From positions 186,001 to 250,000 of the forward strand of contig JAEWHC010000004.1 in NCBI GenBank assembly GCA_023387985.1: a DNA stretch of 64,000 bases, given 5' to 3'. The notes under the pieces were generated by a model. The model saw nothing but the letters and a program-made list of their open reading frames with translations. It searched no databases and was not told the origin of the DNA. This document shows, in pieces, positions 54,353-64,000 of this stretch; the stretch's first letter is position 1; every line of letters begins with the position of its first letter. Source of the stretch: Bacteroidota bacterium. Lineage in GTDB: Bacteria; Bacteroidota; Bacteroidia; Chitinophagales; Chitinophagaceae. Made by a program: the position numbers and the translations under genes.

Positions 54353-57300
54353 ATGAACAAAACTATTTTAGGACTTGATTTAGGGACAAACTCCATTGGC
54401 TGGGCACTAACGCAGCAAGATTTTGAAAATAGAACCGGCAAAATATTAGGTGCGGGCTGTAGGATAATTCCGATGTCTCAGGATATTTTAGGTGAATTTG
54501 GCAAAGGAAATTCTGTTTCTCAAACAGCTGAAAGGACATCTTATCGCGGTGTGCGGCGTTTAAGAGAACGTCATTTATTACGCAGGGAACGATTGCACAG
54601 AATTTTAAACATAGCTGGCTTTTTACCGGCACACTATTCCGAACAAATAGACTTTGATAAACGTTTTGGGAAATTTAAACCTGAGACAGAACCCAAATTA
54701 CCTTTTCATGCAGGAGAATTTATTTTCCAAAATTCCTTTAAGGAAATGCTGGTGGATTTCAAAAAGCATCAACCTCAGGTGCTAACAGACAAAAACGGCA
54801 AAGATTGCTTAGTTCCATATGATTGGACGATTTATTTTCTGCGCAAAAAGGCATTAACGGAGAAAATTTCTAAAGAAGAATTGGCTTGGATTATTCTTAA
54901 CTTCAATCAGAAACGGGGTTATTACCAATTGCGAGGCGAAGAACAAGAAGAAAATCCCCATAAAAAGGTTGAATTCCATTCCCTCAAAATCATAGATGTA
55001 GTTGCGGATGCGGAAACAAACAATAAAGGGGAAACCTGGTATTCCCTGCATTTAGAGAATGGATGGGTTTATCGGCGGTCTAGCAAGACTCCAATGGTTG
55101 ATTGGCAGGACAAAATAAAAGATTTCATCATTACAACTGATTTGAATGACGATGGCACCGAAAAAACAGATAAAGATGGAGAAATAAGAAGGAGCTTTAG
55201 AGCGCCTGGGGCAGACGATTGGACCTTATTGAAGAAGAAAACTGAAAAAGATATTGAACGTACCAATAAAACCGTTGGTGCTTATATTTATGATCATCTT
55301 CTTCAAAATCCCAAACAGAAGATTAAGGGAAAATTGGTTCGCACGATTGAGCGCAAATTTTACAAGAATGAATTAAAAAGCATTCTAAAAAAACAAAGTG
55401 ATTTTCATCCAGAATTTAAAGATGATGGAATATTACAAGACTGTGTTCGTGAACTTTATCGCCACAACGAGCAACATCAGGATATCTTATTTGCAAAAGA
55501 TTTGACTCACCTTATATTGGAAGATATTTTATTTTACCAGCGACCATTAAAAAGTAAGAAGTCGCTCATTTCAAATTGTACTTTAGAATCCAGAAAATAC
55601 AAAGACAATGATGGAAACGTAATTATTAGTCCACTAAAAGTTATCGCTAAATCCAATCCATACTACCAGGAATTTCGCTTGCTGCAGTGGATTCACAACC
55701 TGGAGATATACACAAAGGAAAATGATCAAAAAGTTACGCACGAATTTATATCAACTATAGAAGATAAAGAAGCCCTATTTGATTTTTTGAGTGCTAAAAA
55801 AGAAATAAAGCAAGAGCACGTCATCGAATTTCTATTGAAATACAAACGTAACCTGAGGCGGGTGTCCAAAGATGAAATAGGCAGGTACCGATGGAATTAT
55901 GTAGAAGATAAAATATATCCTGGCAACGAAACCAGAGCACTTATTCAGCAGCGTATAGATAAAATTGAAAACGCCCCCAAGAATTTTATAAAGCCAGAGC
56001 ATGAGTTGGCTTTGTGGCATATCATATTCTCCGTAACAGATAAAAATGAGTATGAAAAAGCATTGGCCAAATTCGCTCAAAAACATCAGCTTAATGTAGC
56101 TGCGTTTGTAGATGCGTTTAAAACATTTCCTCCTTTCAAAAGCGATTACGGCAGCTTTTCAGAGAAAGCAATTAAAAAATTATTACCGCTAATGCGATTT
56201 GGAAAATATTGGGATTACAACGAAATAGATGACACTTCCAAATCAAGAATTGACAGGATCCTGACCGGTGAGTACGACGAAAATATTATAAATCGTGTTC
56301 GAGAAAAAGCGCAACACCTGAATAATGAAAATGATTTTCAAAATTTGCCATTATGGCTGGCTCAATACGTTGTCTACGGCCGTCATTCAGAAGCTGCAGC
56401 TACGGGAAAATGGCATTCCGCTGCAGATTTAGATTGTTTTCTGAAAGAATTCAAACAACATTCATTGCGCAATCCCATTGTAGAACAAGTGATTACTGAA
56501 ACACTTCGGGTGGTAAAAGATATTTGGAATACATACGGAAAAGGAGAAAAAGATTTTTTTTCTGAAATTCATATTGAACTAGGCAGGGAAATGAAACTGC
56601 CAGCAGAGGAAAGAGAAAAGATGACCCGGCAAATAACCGACAATGAAAATACAAACCTGCGGATTAAGTCCTTATTAGCTGAACTGGCAATGGATCCACA
56701 GGTAGAAAATGTACGACCTTTTTCCCCAATGCAACAAACGATTCTCAAAATCTATGAAGAAGCCGCCTTGGACGCCGAAGAAAATATTGATGATGACATT
56801 CTGAAGATAAGTAAAACAGCTCAGCCTTCAAGTACAGAATTGAAGCGGTATAAACTGTGGCTGGAGCAAAAGTATCGTTCGCCTTATACAGGGCAAATTA
56901 TTCCGTTGAATAAACTTTTTACGCCAGAATACGAAATTGAACATATCATTCCGCAAAGCTTATATTTTGACGACAGCATCAGCAACAAAATCATTTGTGA
57001 ATCGGCTGTGAACACGCTAAAGGGAAATAACATCGGATTGGGGTTCATCAAAACACATCACGGTAGAATAGTGGATTGTGGTGGTGGTAGAACGGTGAAA
57101 ATTCTTAGTGCGGAAGAGTACGAAGATTTTGTAAAACAAAACTACAGCAGCAACCGCGCAAAGCGTAACAAACTATTGATGGAAGAAATTCCGGAAAAAA
57201 TGATCGAACGGCAAATGAACGATACACGCTACATCAGCAAGTATATCAGCAATTTGCTTTCAAATATTGTTCGTGATGACTCTGCAAATAATAACGATGA

Positions 57301-58498
57301 TGGCGTGAATTCTAAAAATCTCCTTCCTGGAAACGGAAAAGTCACGACGAGATTGAAGCAAGATTGGGGCTTAAATGATGTGTGGAACGATTTGATCCTT
57401 CCACGCTTCGAGCGAATGAACCTGTTGACCCAAACAACCGATTTTACTGCCTGGAATGAAACGCATCAAAAGTATTTGCCGACATTACCGCTTGAACTTT
57501 CCAAAGGTTTTTCCAAAAAACGTATAGATCACCGCCATCATGCAATGGATGCTTTGGTAATTGCCTGCGCTACACGTGATCACATCAACTTATTGAACAA
57601 TGAATCTGCAAAGTCAGATACCAGGCGATACGATTTGAACAGGAAGCTTAGGCATTATGAAAAAGTGAGCTACAACAATCCGAACACCGGAGAAAGAATT
57701 GAACGTGAAGTACCGAAAGATTTTATAAAGCCATGGCCAAACTTTACCGTGGATGCCAGAAAAGCATTGGAGCAAATAGTCGTTAGCTTTAAGCAAAACC
57801 TTAGGGTAATCAATAAAGCAACCAATTACTACGAAACCTACCAAGACGAAAATGGAAATCTGCGCTTAGGAAAAGACGGCAATCCAACGAAAGGGAAAAT
57901 TGCACAGAAAGGAACAAATTGGGCCATCCGGAAAGCGTTGCATAAAGATACGGTGTCTGGCAAAGTGCATTTGGATAGGATCAGAGTAGCCAGAGGAAAA
58001 ATTTTGACGGCTACCAGGAAAGCACTGGATACCTCCTTTAATGAGAGAACAATAGAATCCATTACAGATACAGGAATTCAGAAAATTTTGATCAATTATC
58101 TAAGGGCTAAGGGAAGCCCAGAACTTGCTTTTTCATCCGAGGGGATTGAGGAAATGAACCAAAATATTGCTTTGTATAACGATGGCAAAACTCATCAACC
58201 CATTTTAAAGGTTCGGGTGTTTGAACAAGGAAGTAAGTTTACGTTAGGCGAAACTGGAAATAAGACCACGAAGTTTGTAGAAGCTGCGAAAGGAACCAAC
58301 TTGTTTTTTGGGGTGTATGTAGACCAGGAAGGCAAGCGCAGTTATGATACCATTCCATTGAATGTAGTTATCGAACGCCAGAAGCAGGGCCTGCAACCTG
58401 TGCCTGAGCTTAACGAAAAAGGACATGAACTTTTGTTTAGTCTTTCTCCGAATGATTTGGTATATGTACCTGAAGAGAAGAAGATGTTTCTAAATTAG
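54353..58498 (+). CDS. cas9: CRISPR-associated endonuclease Cas9, type II-C, C-terminus cut by frameshift
   Basis: The visible frame has 1381 aa. RuvC-I is ILGLDLGTNSIGWAL (D9), followed by the arginine-rich bridge helix (RGVRRLRERHLLRRERLHRI). RuvC-II has IHIELGREM (E742), HNH has YEIEHIIPQSLYFDDSISNK (H864), and RuvC-III has RHHAMDALVIA (H1063, D1066). All catalytic residues needed for two-strand cutting are present. The frame ends LVYVPEEKKMFLN, which departs from the family just where the C-terminal (PAM-interacting) part should continue. That part is found in another frame (58477-58800). The gene is more AT-rich than cas1. With tracrRNA and crRNA it would cut invading DNA; the truncated form may be inactive or altered in PAM reading. 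Confidence 0.95.
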   Translation: MNKTILGLDLGTNSIGWALTQQDFENRTGKILGAGCRIIPMSQDILGEFGKGNSVSQTAERTSYRGVRRLRERHLLRRERLHRILNIAGFLPAHYSEQIDFDKRFGKFKPETEPKLPFHAGEFIFQNSFKEMLVDFKKHQPQVLTDKNGKDCLVPYDWTIYFLRKKALTEKISKEELAWIILNFNQKRGYYQLRGEEQEENPHKKVEFHSLKIIDVVADAETNNKGETWYSLHLENGWVYRRSSKTPMVDWQDKIKDFIITTDLNDDGTEKTDKDGEIRRSFRAPGADDWTLLKKKTEKDIERTNKTVGAYIYDHLLQNPKQKIKGKLVRTIERKFYKNELKSILKKQSDFHPEFKDDGILQDCVRELYRHNEQHQDILFAKDLTHLILEDILFYQRPLKSKKSLISNCTLESRKYKDNDGNVIISPLKVIAKSNPYYQEFRLLQWIHNLEIYTKENDQKVTHEFISTIEDKEALFDFLSAKKEIKQEHVIEFLLKYKRNLRRVSKDEIGRYRWNYVEDKIYPGNETRALIQQRIDKIENAPKNFIKPEHELALWHIIFSVTDKNEYEKALAKFAQKHQLNVAAFVDAFKTFPPFKSDYGSFSEKAIKKLLPLMRFGKYWDYNEIDDTSKSRIDRILTGEYDENIINRVREKAQHLNNENDFQNLPLWLAQYVVYGRHSEAAATGKWHSAADLDCFLKEFKQHSLRNPIVEQVITETLRVVKDIWNTYGKGEKDFFSEIHIELGREMKLPAEEREKMTRQITDNENTNLRIKSLLAELAMDPQVENVRPFSPMQQTILKIYEEAALDAEENIDDDILKISKTAQPSSTELKRYKLWLEQKYRSPYTGQIIPLNKLFTPEYEIEHIIPQSLYFDDSISNKIICESAVNTLKGNNIGLGFIKTHHGRIVDCGGGRTVKILSAEEYEDFVKQNYSSNRAKRNKLLMEEIPEKMIERQMNDTRYISKYISNLLSNIVRDDSANNNDDGVNSKNLLPGNGKVTTRLKQDWGLNDVWNDLILPRFERMNLLTQTTDFTAWNETHQKYLPTLPLELSKGFSKKRIDHRHHAMDALVIACATRDHINLLNNESAKSDTRRYDLNRKLRHYEKVSYNNPNTGERIEREVPKDFIKPWPNFTVDARKALEQIVVSFKQNLRVINKATNYYETYQDENGNLRLGKDGNPTKGKIAQKGTNWAIRKALHKDTVSGKVHLDRIRVARGKILTATRKALDTSFNERTIESITDTGIQKILINYLRAKGSPELAFSSEGIEEMNQNIALYNDGKTHQPILKVRVFEQGSKFTLGETGNKTTKFVEAAKGTNLFFGVYVDQEGKRSYDTIPLNVVIERQKQGLQPVPELNEKGHELLFSLSPNDLVYVPEEKKMFLN

Positions 58499-58800
58499 AT
58501 TTAGAAAACTTATCAAGTAAACAACGAAGTAGAGTATATAAATTTACTGATGGAAGTGGGGTTACGGCAAATTTTATTCCCGCAAATATAGCCAGTGTTA
58601 TTTTCAACATGAATAAGGAAAAACAGAAAAAAGAATTTGGAAAAGAATTGTTTTTTATTCAAAATGAAATAGGGGGTGGTTCTCAAGGTTCAAAAAGTGA
58701 AAGAGCATTTTCAGGGGAACAAATAAAGAATGTTTGCATCAAACTGAAAATTGACCGTATAGGTAAGTTTTCAAAAGCGCATGAGAAATTGTACCCTTGA
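58477..58800 (+). pseudogene. cas9: Out-of-frame C-terminal segment of Cas9
   Basis: In the frame starting at 58477 the translation continues the Cas9 tail for 107 codons: EEDVSKLDLENLSSKQRSRV, then YKFTDGSGVTANFIPANIAS, and later KSERAFSGEQIKNVCIKLKI and DRIGKF. Bacteroidota Cas9 proteins end with a comparable LNxxQxxRIYK, SERxxxGExIKxxCxKLKVDRxGxI pattern. The frames overlap only within 58472-58495 (GAAGAGAAGAAGATG and after), so one missing base there, for example one G between GAG and AAGAAG, would restore a protein of about 1482 aa. No start codon of its own is convincing. Confidence 0.85.
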
Positions 58801-58951
58801 ACGCGAAGATAAATTGCTTCTGGAAGATAAAGATTATGCGATTTAGTAGAAAACTCTTTGAATTTAAGGTTGATTGGAAAAAGTTCTTCTATAATAGAAA
58901 AACAGTTTTATGAATAATTGAAACAGAAAAGCAAATCTAAAACAGCCCATT

Positions 58952-60198
<1,247 letters not shown>

Positions 60199-60272
60199 CC
60201 ATCCCTCCATTTCAAGTAAGTTTTCGCCACGCTGGTAATATTTTAAAATGCCAAAACCAGGTTATCTGAAAC

Positions 60273-60299
60273 AAAAAACGGGGCCAATCCCCGTTTTTT
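60273..60299. terminator. Bidirectional terminator between cas2 and the CRISPR array
   Basis: A perfect 11-bp inverted repeat (AAAAAACGGGG / CCCCGTTTTTT) with a CCAAT loop gives a T-run on both strands. It can end the cas transcript from the left and the minus-strand array transcript from the right, fitting convergent transcription. Confidence 0.9.
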
Positions 60300-60352
60300 A
60301 ATTTCATCTTACAACCCAAAACTCAATGTTGACAAGGCTTTTGGCGAATCCA

Positions 60353-63128
60353 GTTGTCAAAGACCTAAGGTAAATAAAATCTGAAAGCAATTCACAACCA
60401 CGCTGAACGTTTCACCGTTTGAAGTTTGTTGTCAAAGACCTAAGGTAAATAAAATCTGAAAGCAATTCACAACAATTAATGCGACAAAGCCAATACCTGC
60501 GGGGTTGTCAAAGACCTAAGGTAAATAAAATCTGAAAGCAATTCACAACAAAAGCCAACAGGCTCCGCTGCGTCGTGCTGTTGTCAAAGACCTAAGGTAA
60601 ATAAAATCTGAAAGCAATTCACAACGAGAAGTGTGTGGTGGTTCGTTGATCCACCGTTGTCAAAGACCTAAGGTAAATAAAATCTGAAAGCAATTCACAA
60701 CAATGCATAAGGGGAGGCTGCAAAATGAGTAGTTGTCAAAGACCTAAGGTAAATAAAATCTGAAAGCAATTCACAACGGCCTTCCGTGTGTTAATATAAA
60801 CACAGCAGTTGTCAAAGACCTAAGGTAAATAAAATCTGAAAGCAATTCACAACAACTGACGAATAAGTTGTTATCATTAGTTTGTTGTCAAAGACCTAAG
60901 GTAAATAAAATCTGAAAGCAATTCACAACGAGTACTCATCCGCCGGGCCATTTTCAGGGGTTGTCAAAGACCTAAGGTAAATAAAATCTGAAAGCAATTC
61001 ACAACCACCATCACCATGCTCGGCAGGTTCAATTCGTTGTCAAAGACCTAAGGTAAATAAAATCTGAAAGCAATTCACAACACCAACTGGACGCGAATGA
61101 CAGGCTTTTCGTTGTCAAAGACCTAAGGTAAATAAAATCTGAAAGCAATTCACAACAAGGGAAAATATCGAAACAATCTGCATTAAGTTGTCAAAGACCT
61201 AAGGTAAATAAAATCTGAAAGCAATTCACAACTAGTTGGGCGTGTAATCCATCATGAAGGTGGTTGTCAAAGACCTAAGGTAAATAAAATCTGAAAGCAA
61301 TTCACAACTTGGCTAACGAGGGCTTCGGCAATACGGGGTTGTCAAAGACCTAAGGTAAATAAAATCTGAAAGCAATTCACAACAGGGAGTTTTCGCAGTA
61401 AGAGCAGTAAGGTGTTGTCAAAGACCTAAGGTAAATAAAATCTGAAAGCAATTCACAACAAGGCATCAACGACATTAAAAGCGGACTGGGTTGTCAAAGA
61501 CCTAAGGTAAATAAAATCTGAAAGCAATTCACAACAGGAACATGCTGTAATTGTCCGCCAACTGTGTTGTCAAAGACCTAAGGTAAATAAAATCTGAAAG
61601 CAATTCACAACATATAGCAACAAACAACAGCGGTATCCGCAGTTGTCAAAGACCTAAGGTAAATAAAATCTGAAAGCAATTCACAACATTTCAGCGATGC
61701 GGAATATATGGTACCCTGTTGTCAAAGACCTAAGGTAAATAAAATCTGAAAGCAATTCACAACAGGAACATGCTGTAATTGTCCGCCAACTGTGTTGTCA
61801 AAGACCTAAGGTAAATAAAATCTGAAAGCAATTCACAACTGATGAACGTCCCGGCCACCGGCAGCCTCAGTTGTCAAAGACCTAAGGTAAATAAAATCTG
61901 AAAGCAATTCACAACAATGAAAGTCGGTGAATGAGTTCAAGGCTGTTGTCAAAGACCTAAGGTAAATAAAATCTGAAAGCAATTCACAACCACAAAGATA
62001 AAACGTGTATATGGTTCCGCGTTGTCAAAGACCTAAGGTAAATAAAATCTGAAAGCAATTCACAACAATACATGCCGGGGTGGCGCCAATAGGCGGGTTG
62101 TCAAAGACCTAAGGTAAATAAAATCTGAAAGCAATTCACAACCGCAAAGAATCAATGCCGCCGGGGCCACTCGTTGTCAAAGACCTAAGGTAAATAAAAT
62201 CTGAAAGCAATTCACAACAAGATGGATAGCATATACCAGTATAGGACAGTTGTCAAAGACCTAAGGTAAATAAAATCTGAAAGCAATTCACAACTGAATC
62301 CGAAAGGGTTCATCAATGCCGGCCGTTGTCAAAGACCTAAGGTAAATAAAATCTGAAAGCAATTCACAACAGAAATCTTCGTTGTATTCCATTCTTTTCC
62401 GTTGTCAAAGACCTAAGGTAAATAAAATCTGAAAGCAATTCACAACTGTAGTGACTGAATGTTTTTTTCTCCCCTTGTTGTCAAAGACCTAAGGTAAATA
62501 AAATCTGAAAGCAATTCACAACGGTTTGCCGTATTGCCTTGTAATATTTTAGTTGTCAAAGACCTAAGGTAAATAAAATCTGAAAGCAATTCACAACAGG
62601 CTTCCAACCATTCGGGCAACGGCTTATGTTGTCAAAGACCTAAGGTAAATAAAATCTGAAAGCAATTCACAACTTTGCGGCGTACGAATGGAAAAATGCA
62701 TCGTTGTCAAAGACCTAAGGTAAATAAAATCTGAAAGCAATTCACAACGCTGCAATGCCGGTTGATTTGCCTAAGCCTGTTGTCAAAGACCTAAGGTAAA
62801 TAAAATCTGAAAGCAATTCACAACAGCGCGTAGTGCGCCAATACATCATTCATTGTTGTCAAAGACCTAAGGTAAATAAAATCTGAAAGCAATTCACAAC
62901 AGAGCAATTAAACTGCTGCACTCAGTCAATGTTGTCAAAGACCTAAGGTAAATAAAATCTGAAAGCAATTCACAACTCAGCTTCCAGGAGTTTGACAATG
63001 ATCACCGTTGTCAAAGACCTAAGGTAAATAAAATCTGAAAGCAATTCACAACATTAACTGGCTCAGCCCCGACAGCTCGTCCGTTGTCAAAGACCTAAGG
63101 TAAATAAAATCTGAAAGCAATTCACAAC
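60353..63128 (-). CRISPR. CRISPR array, 37 repeats and 36 spacers
   Basis: I counted 37 identical 46-bp repeats, read on the plus strand as GTTGTCAAAGACCTAAGG...GAAAGCAATTCACAAC, with GTTGT/ACAAC palindromic ends. The 36 spacers are 30 nt except six of 29 nt (numbers 1, 10, 13, 21, 29 and 31 from the left), and the lengths sum exactly to 2776 bp. No terminal repeat is degenerate. Spacer 16 (61536-61565) and spacer 19 (61764-61793) are identical. The repeat's right half is what the tracrRNA contains, so crRNAs are read from the minus strand and the repeat in that sense begins GTTGTGAATTGCTTTCAG. The leader end should then be at 63128, with spacer 36 the youngest. Confidence 0.98.
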
Positions 63129-63238
63129 CGGTATAGATGCATTTGTACCTGGGGCTGAACAAAACTTTTAATCGAACCAATGTGGAATTGAAATAAATTT
63201 GATTATTAGACGTACACAGAAGCGAAGCATTATCGGTA
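63129..63238 (-). other. Putative array leader
   Basis: If the array is transcribed from the minus strand, the AT-rich segment next to the last repeat is the leader. A weak -7-like AAGTTTTG (minus strand, 63160-63167) is present, but no -33 element at the right distance. Assignment is inferred from tracrRNA orientation. Confidence 0.45.
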
Positions 63239-63391
63239 ATGAAATATTGGCTCCTTACGCTTTACATTGCCAATAGCCGGACAGAAGAAATTGAAGAACT
63301 ATGGGCAAAACAAGACCTCGCCCCTATGCGGTCGCACGCATTGCATAAATTGATTTTTTTCTATAAACAGATTATCCCTTTGGGATTGTAA
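63239..63391 (+). CDS. Possible 50-aa ORF, function unknown
   Basis: ATG to TAA gives 50 codons beginning MKYWLLTLYIANSRTEEIEE and ending FYKQIIPLGL. It lies 12 bp before the transposase gene on the same strand. It may be a remnant of a longer gene or chance; composition is protein-like but I recognise nothing. Confidence 0.3.
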   Translation: MKYWLLTLYIANSRTEEIEELWAKQDLAPMRSHALHKLIFFYKQIIPLGL

Positions 63392-63403
63392 AAATAAAAA
63401 TTT

Positions 63404-63862
63404 ATGGCAGGTACATTTACACAGATCTACATTCAAATTGTTTTTGCGGTTGAACACCGGGACAGTTTAATTTCCCCCAAATGGGAGGAGCAATTGTATA
63501 AATACATCACCGGCATAGTGCAAAACAAAGGACAAAAAATGCTTGCGATTAATGGTATGCCTGACCATATCCATATTTTTATAGGCATGAAACCAGGTTG
63601 TTGTTTGTCGGACCTAGTAAGAGAGATCAAAAAATCCAGCAACGATTTCATAAAAGAAAAGAAATTTTCAACATTCAAATTCAATTGGCAGGAAGGTTAT
63701 GGTGCGTTTTCGTATAGTCATGCTGACATTGATCATGTGGTGAAATATGTGATGAACCAAAAGGAACACCATAAAAAGAGATCATTCAAAGCGGAGTACC
63801 TGGATTTTTTAAACCAATTCGAAATCGAATACAAAGAGGACTATTTGTTCAAATGGATTTAA
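63404..63862 (+). CDS. IS200/IS605-like Y1 (HUH) transposase
   Basis: The product has 152 aa. The HUH motif is in GMPDHIHIFIGM, and the catalytic tyrosine is in VVKYVMNQKEHHKK, the pattern of Transposase_17 / TnpA proteins. These enzymes move single-stranded DNA by recognising hairpins at the element ends, and the palindromic repeats just after the gene fit that. No tnpB is visible before the window ends. It may be a free IS200-type element or a domesticated REP-associated transposase. It lies about 275 bp from the leader end of the CRISPR array. Confidence 0.9.
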   Translation: MAGTFTQIYIQIVFAVEHRDSLISPKWEEQLYKYITGIVQNKGQKMLAINGMPDHIHIFIGMKPGCCLSDLVREIKKSSNDFIKEKKFSTFKFNWQEGYGAFSYSHADIDHVVKYVMNQKEHHKKRSFKAEYLDFLNQFEIEYKEDYLFKWI

Positions 63863-63872
63863 GCACAATCGC

Positions 63873-63996
63873 GAATCCGAAGGATTGTTTATACAAAATA
63901 TAATGTACAGGGCATTCGACCGCGCAACGAATCCAAAGGATTCGAATGTTTATAGAAAATATAATGTTACAGAACATTCGACCCCTTCGGGGTCGT
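63873..63996. repeat. Imperfect direct repeats and hairpins after the transposase gene
   Basis: Two related units begin GAATCC at 63873 and 63929 (about 56 bp each), both with AATATAATGT and CATTCGACC. Each starts with a small inverted repeat (GAATCC..AAGGATT). A 7-bp hairpin CGACCCC-TTC-GGGGTCG lies at 63979-63995. Such structures are typical transposase recognition ends or REP-like elements; the right boundary is cut by the window. Confidence 0.7.
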
Positions 63997-64000
63997 ACCT

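Noticed and set aside
54054..54356. 100-aa plus-strand ORF ending ATGA at the cas9 start
   Set aside because: It looks like a coupled upstream gene, but it runs across the tracrRNA and its terminator on the other strand, has an unlikely composition (HPHHHEV, many Lys/Thr/Gln) and no family resemblance.
58472..58495. Programmed ribosomal frameshift in cas9
   Set aside because: No X-XXY-YYZ slippery heptamer or obvious downstream stimulatory structure; a one-base loss or sequencing error is simpler.
58609..58800. 63-aa ORF between cas9 and cas1 as an independent small gene
   Set aside because: The same frame is open upstream to 58474 and the whole stretch matches the Cas9 C-terminal tail, so it is a frameshifted part of cas9.
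60311..60352. Possible degenerate extra repeat left of the array (TTACAAC, GTTGACAAGG)
   Set aside because: Only short matches to repeat ends and wrong spacing; it does not align to the 46-bp repeat.

Overview
The window reads as chromosomal DNA of a Bacteroidota species, most likely order Chitinophagales (inference). Evidence: a type IX secretion C-terminal sorting domain (12240-13238), a GH92 mannosidase, the fused hisIE and hisB genes, several promoters of the Bacteroidota form TTTG-N19-21-TAnnTTTG, and few Shine-Dalgarno sequences. I saw no rRNA or tRNA gene.

Layout. 1-4.6 kb holds an exported M14 peptidase and GH92 mannosidase pair, both on the minus strand. 4.7-26.4 kb is mostly housekeeping: ssb, mnmA, a glycosyltransferase with rsmG, an M1 peptidase, recF with a DUF721 gene, two CBS-domain genes, tgt, a YdcF-like gene, a DUF1080 gene, an S9 peptidase, a nucleoside transporter, the two-lipoyl E2 acyltransferase and dnaX. 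26.7-34.2 kb is a complete minus-strand histidine operon, hisG-D-C-B-H-A-F-(54-aa ORF)-IE. It is preceded by a promoter, a 16-codon leader peptide with four consecutive His codons, and mutually exclusive hairpins ending in a terminator: a classical attenuator. Divergent from it are an AmgK-like kinase fused to a RapZ C-terminal domain and a MurU-like nucleotidyltransferase, then hutH. 38.4-53.8 kb carries a DUF151 nuclease, ispE, tilS, etfBA, hutU, a sialate O-acetylesterase, a barnase/barstar pair, an esterase, a GMC oxidoreductase, lipB and an RluD-type synthase.

54.0-63.2 kb is a type II-C CRISPR-Cas locus: cas9, cas1 and cas2 on the plus strand, then 37 identical 46-bp repeats and 36 spacers. 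An anti-repeat just upstream of cas9 belongs to a minus-strand tracrRNA with its own terminator and a consensus promoter lying over the cas9 start codon. Complementarity to this tracrRNA means crRNAs are read from the minus strand, so the array runs toward the cas operon and the two meet at a strong bidirectional terminator after cas2. The cas9 frame stops at 58498, but its expected C-terminal end continues in another frame to 58800. Cas9 is therefore frameshifted in its PAM-interacting region, or the sequence has a one-base error. The window ends with an IS200/IS605-like Y1 transposase gene followed by palindromic repeats.

The most noteworthy items are the frameshifted cas9, the antisense tracrRNA and its possible feedback on cas9, the his attenuator, the small membrane-protein ORF inside the his operon, and the barnase/barstar pair.
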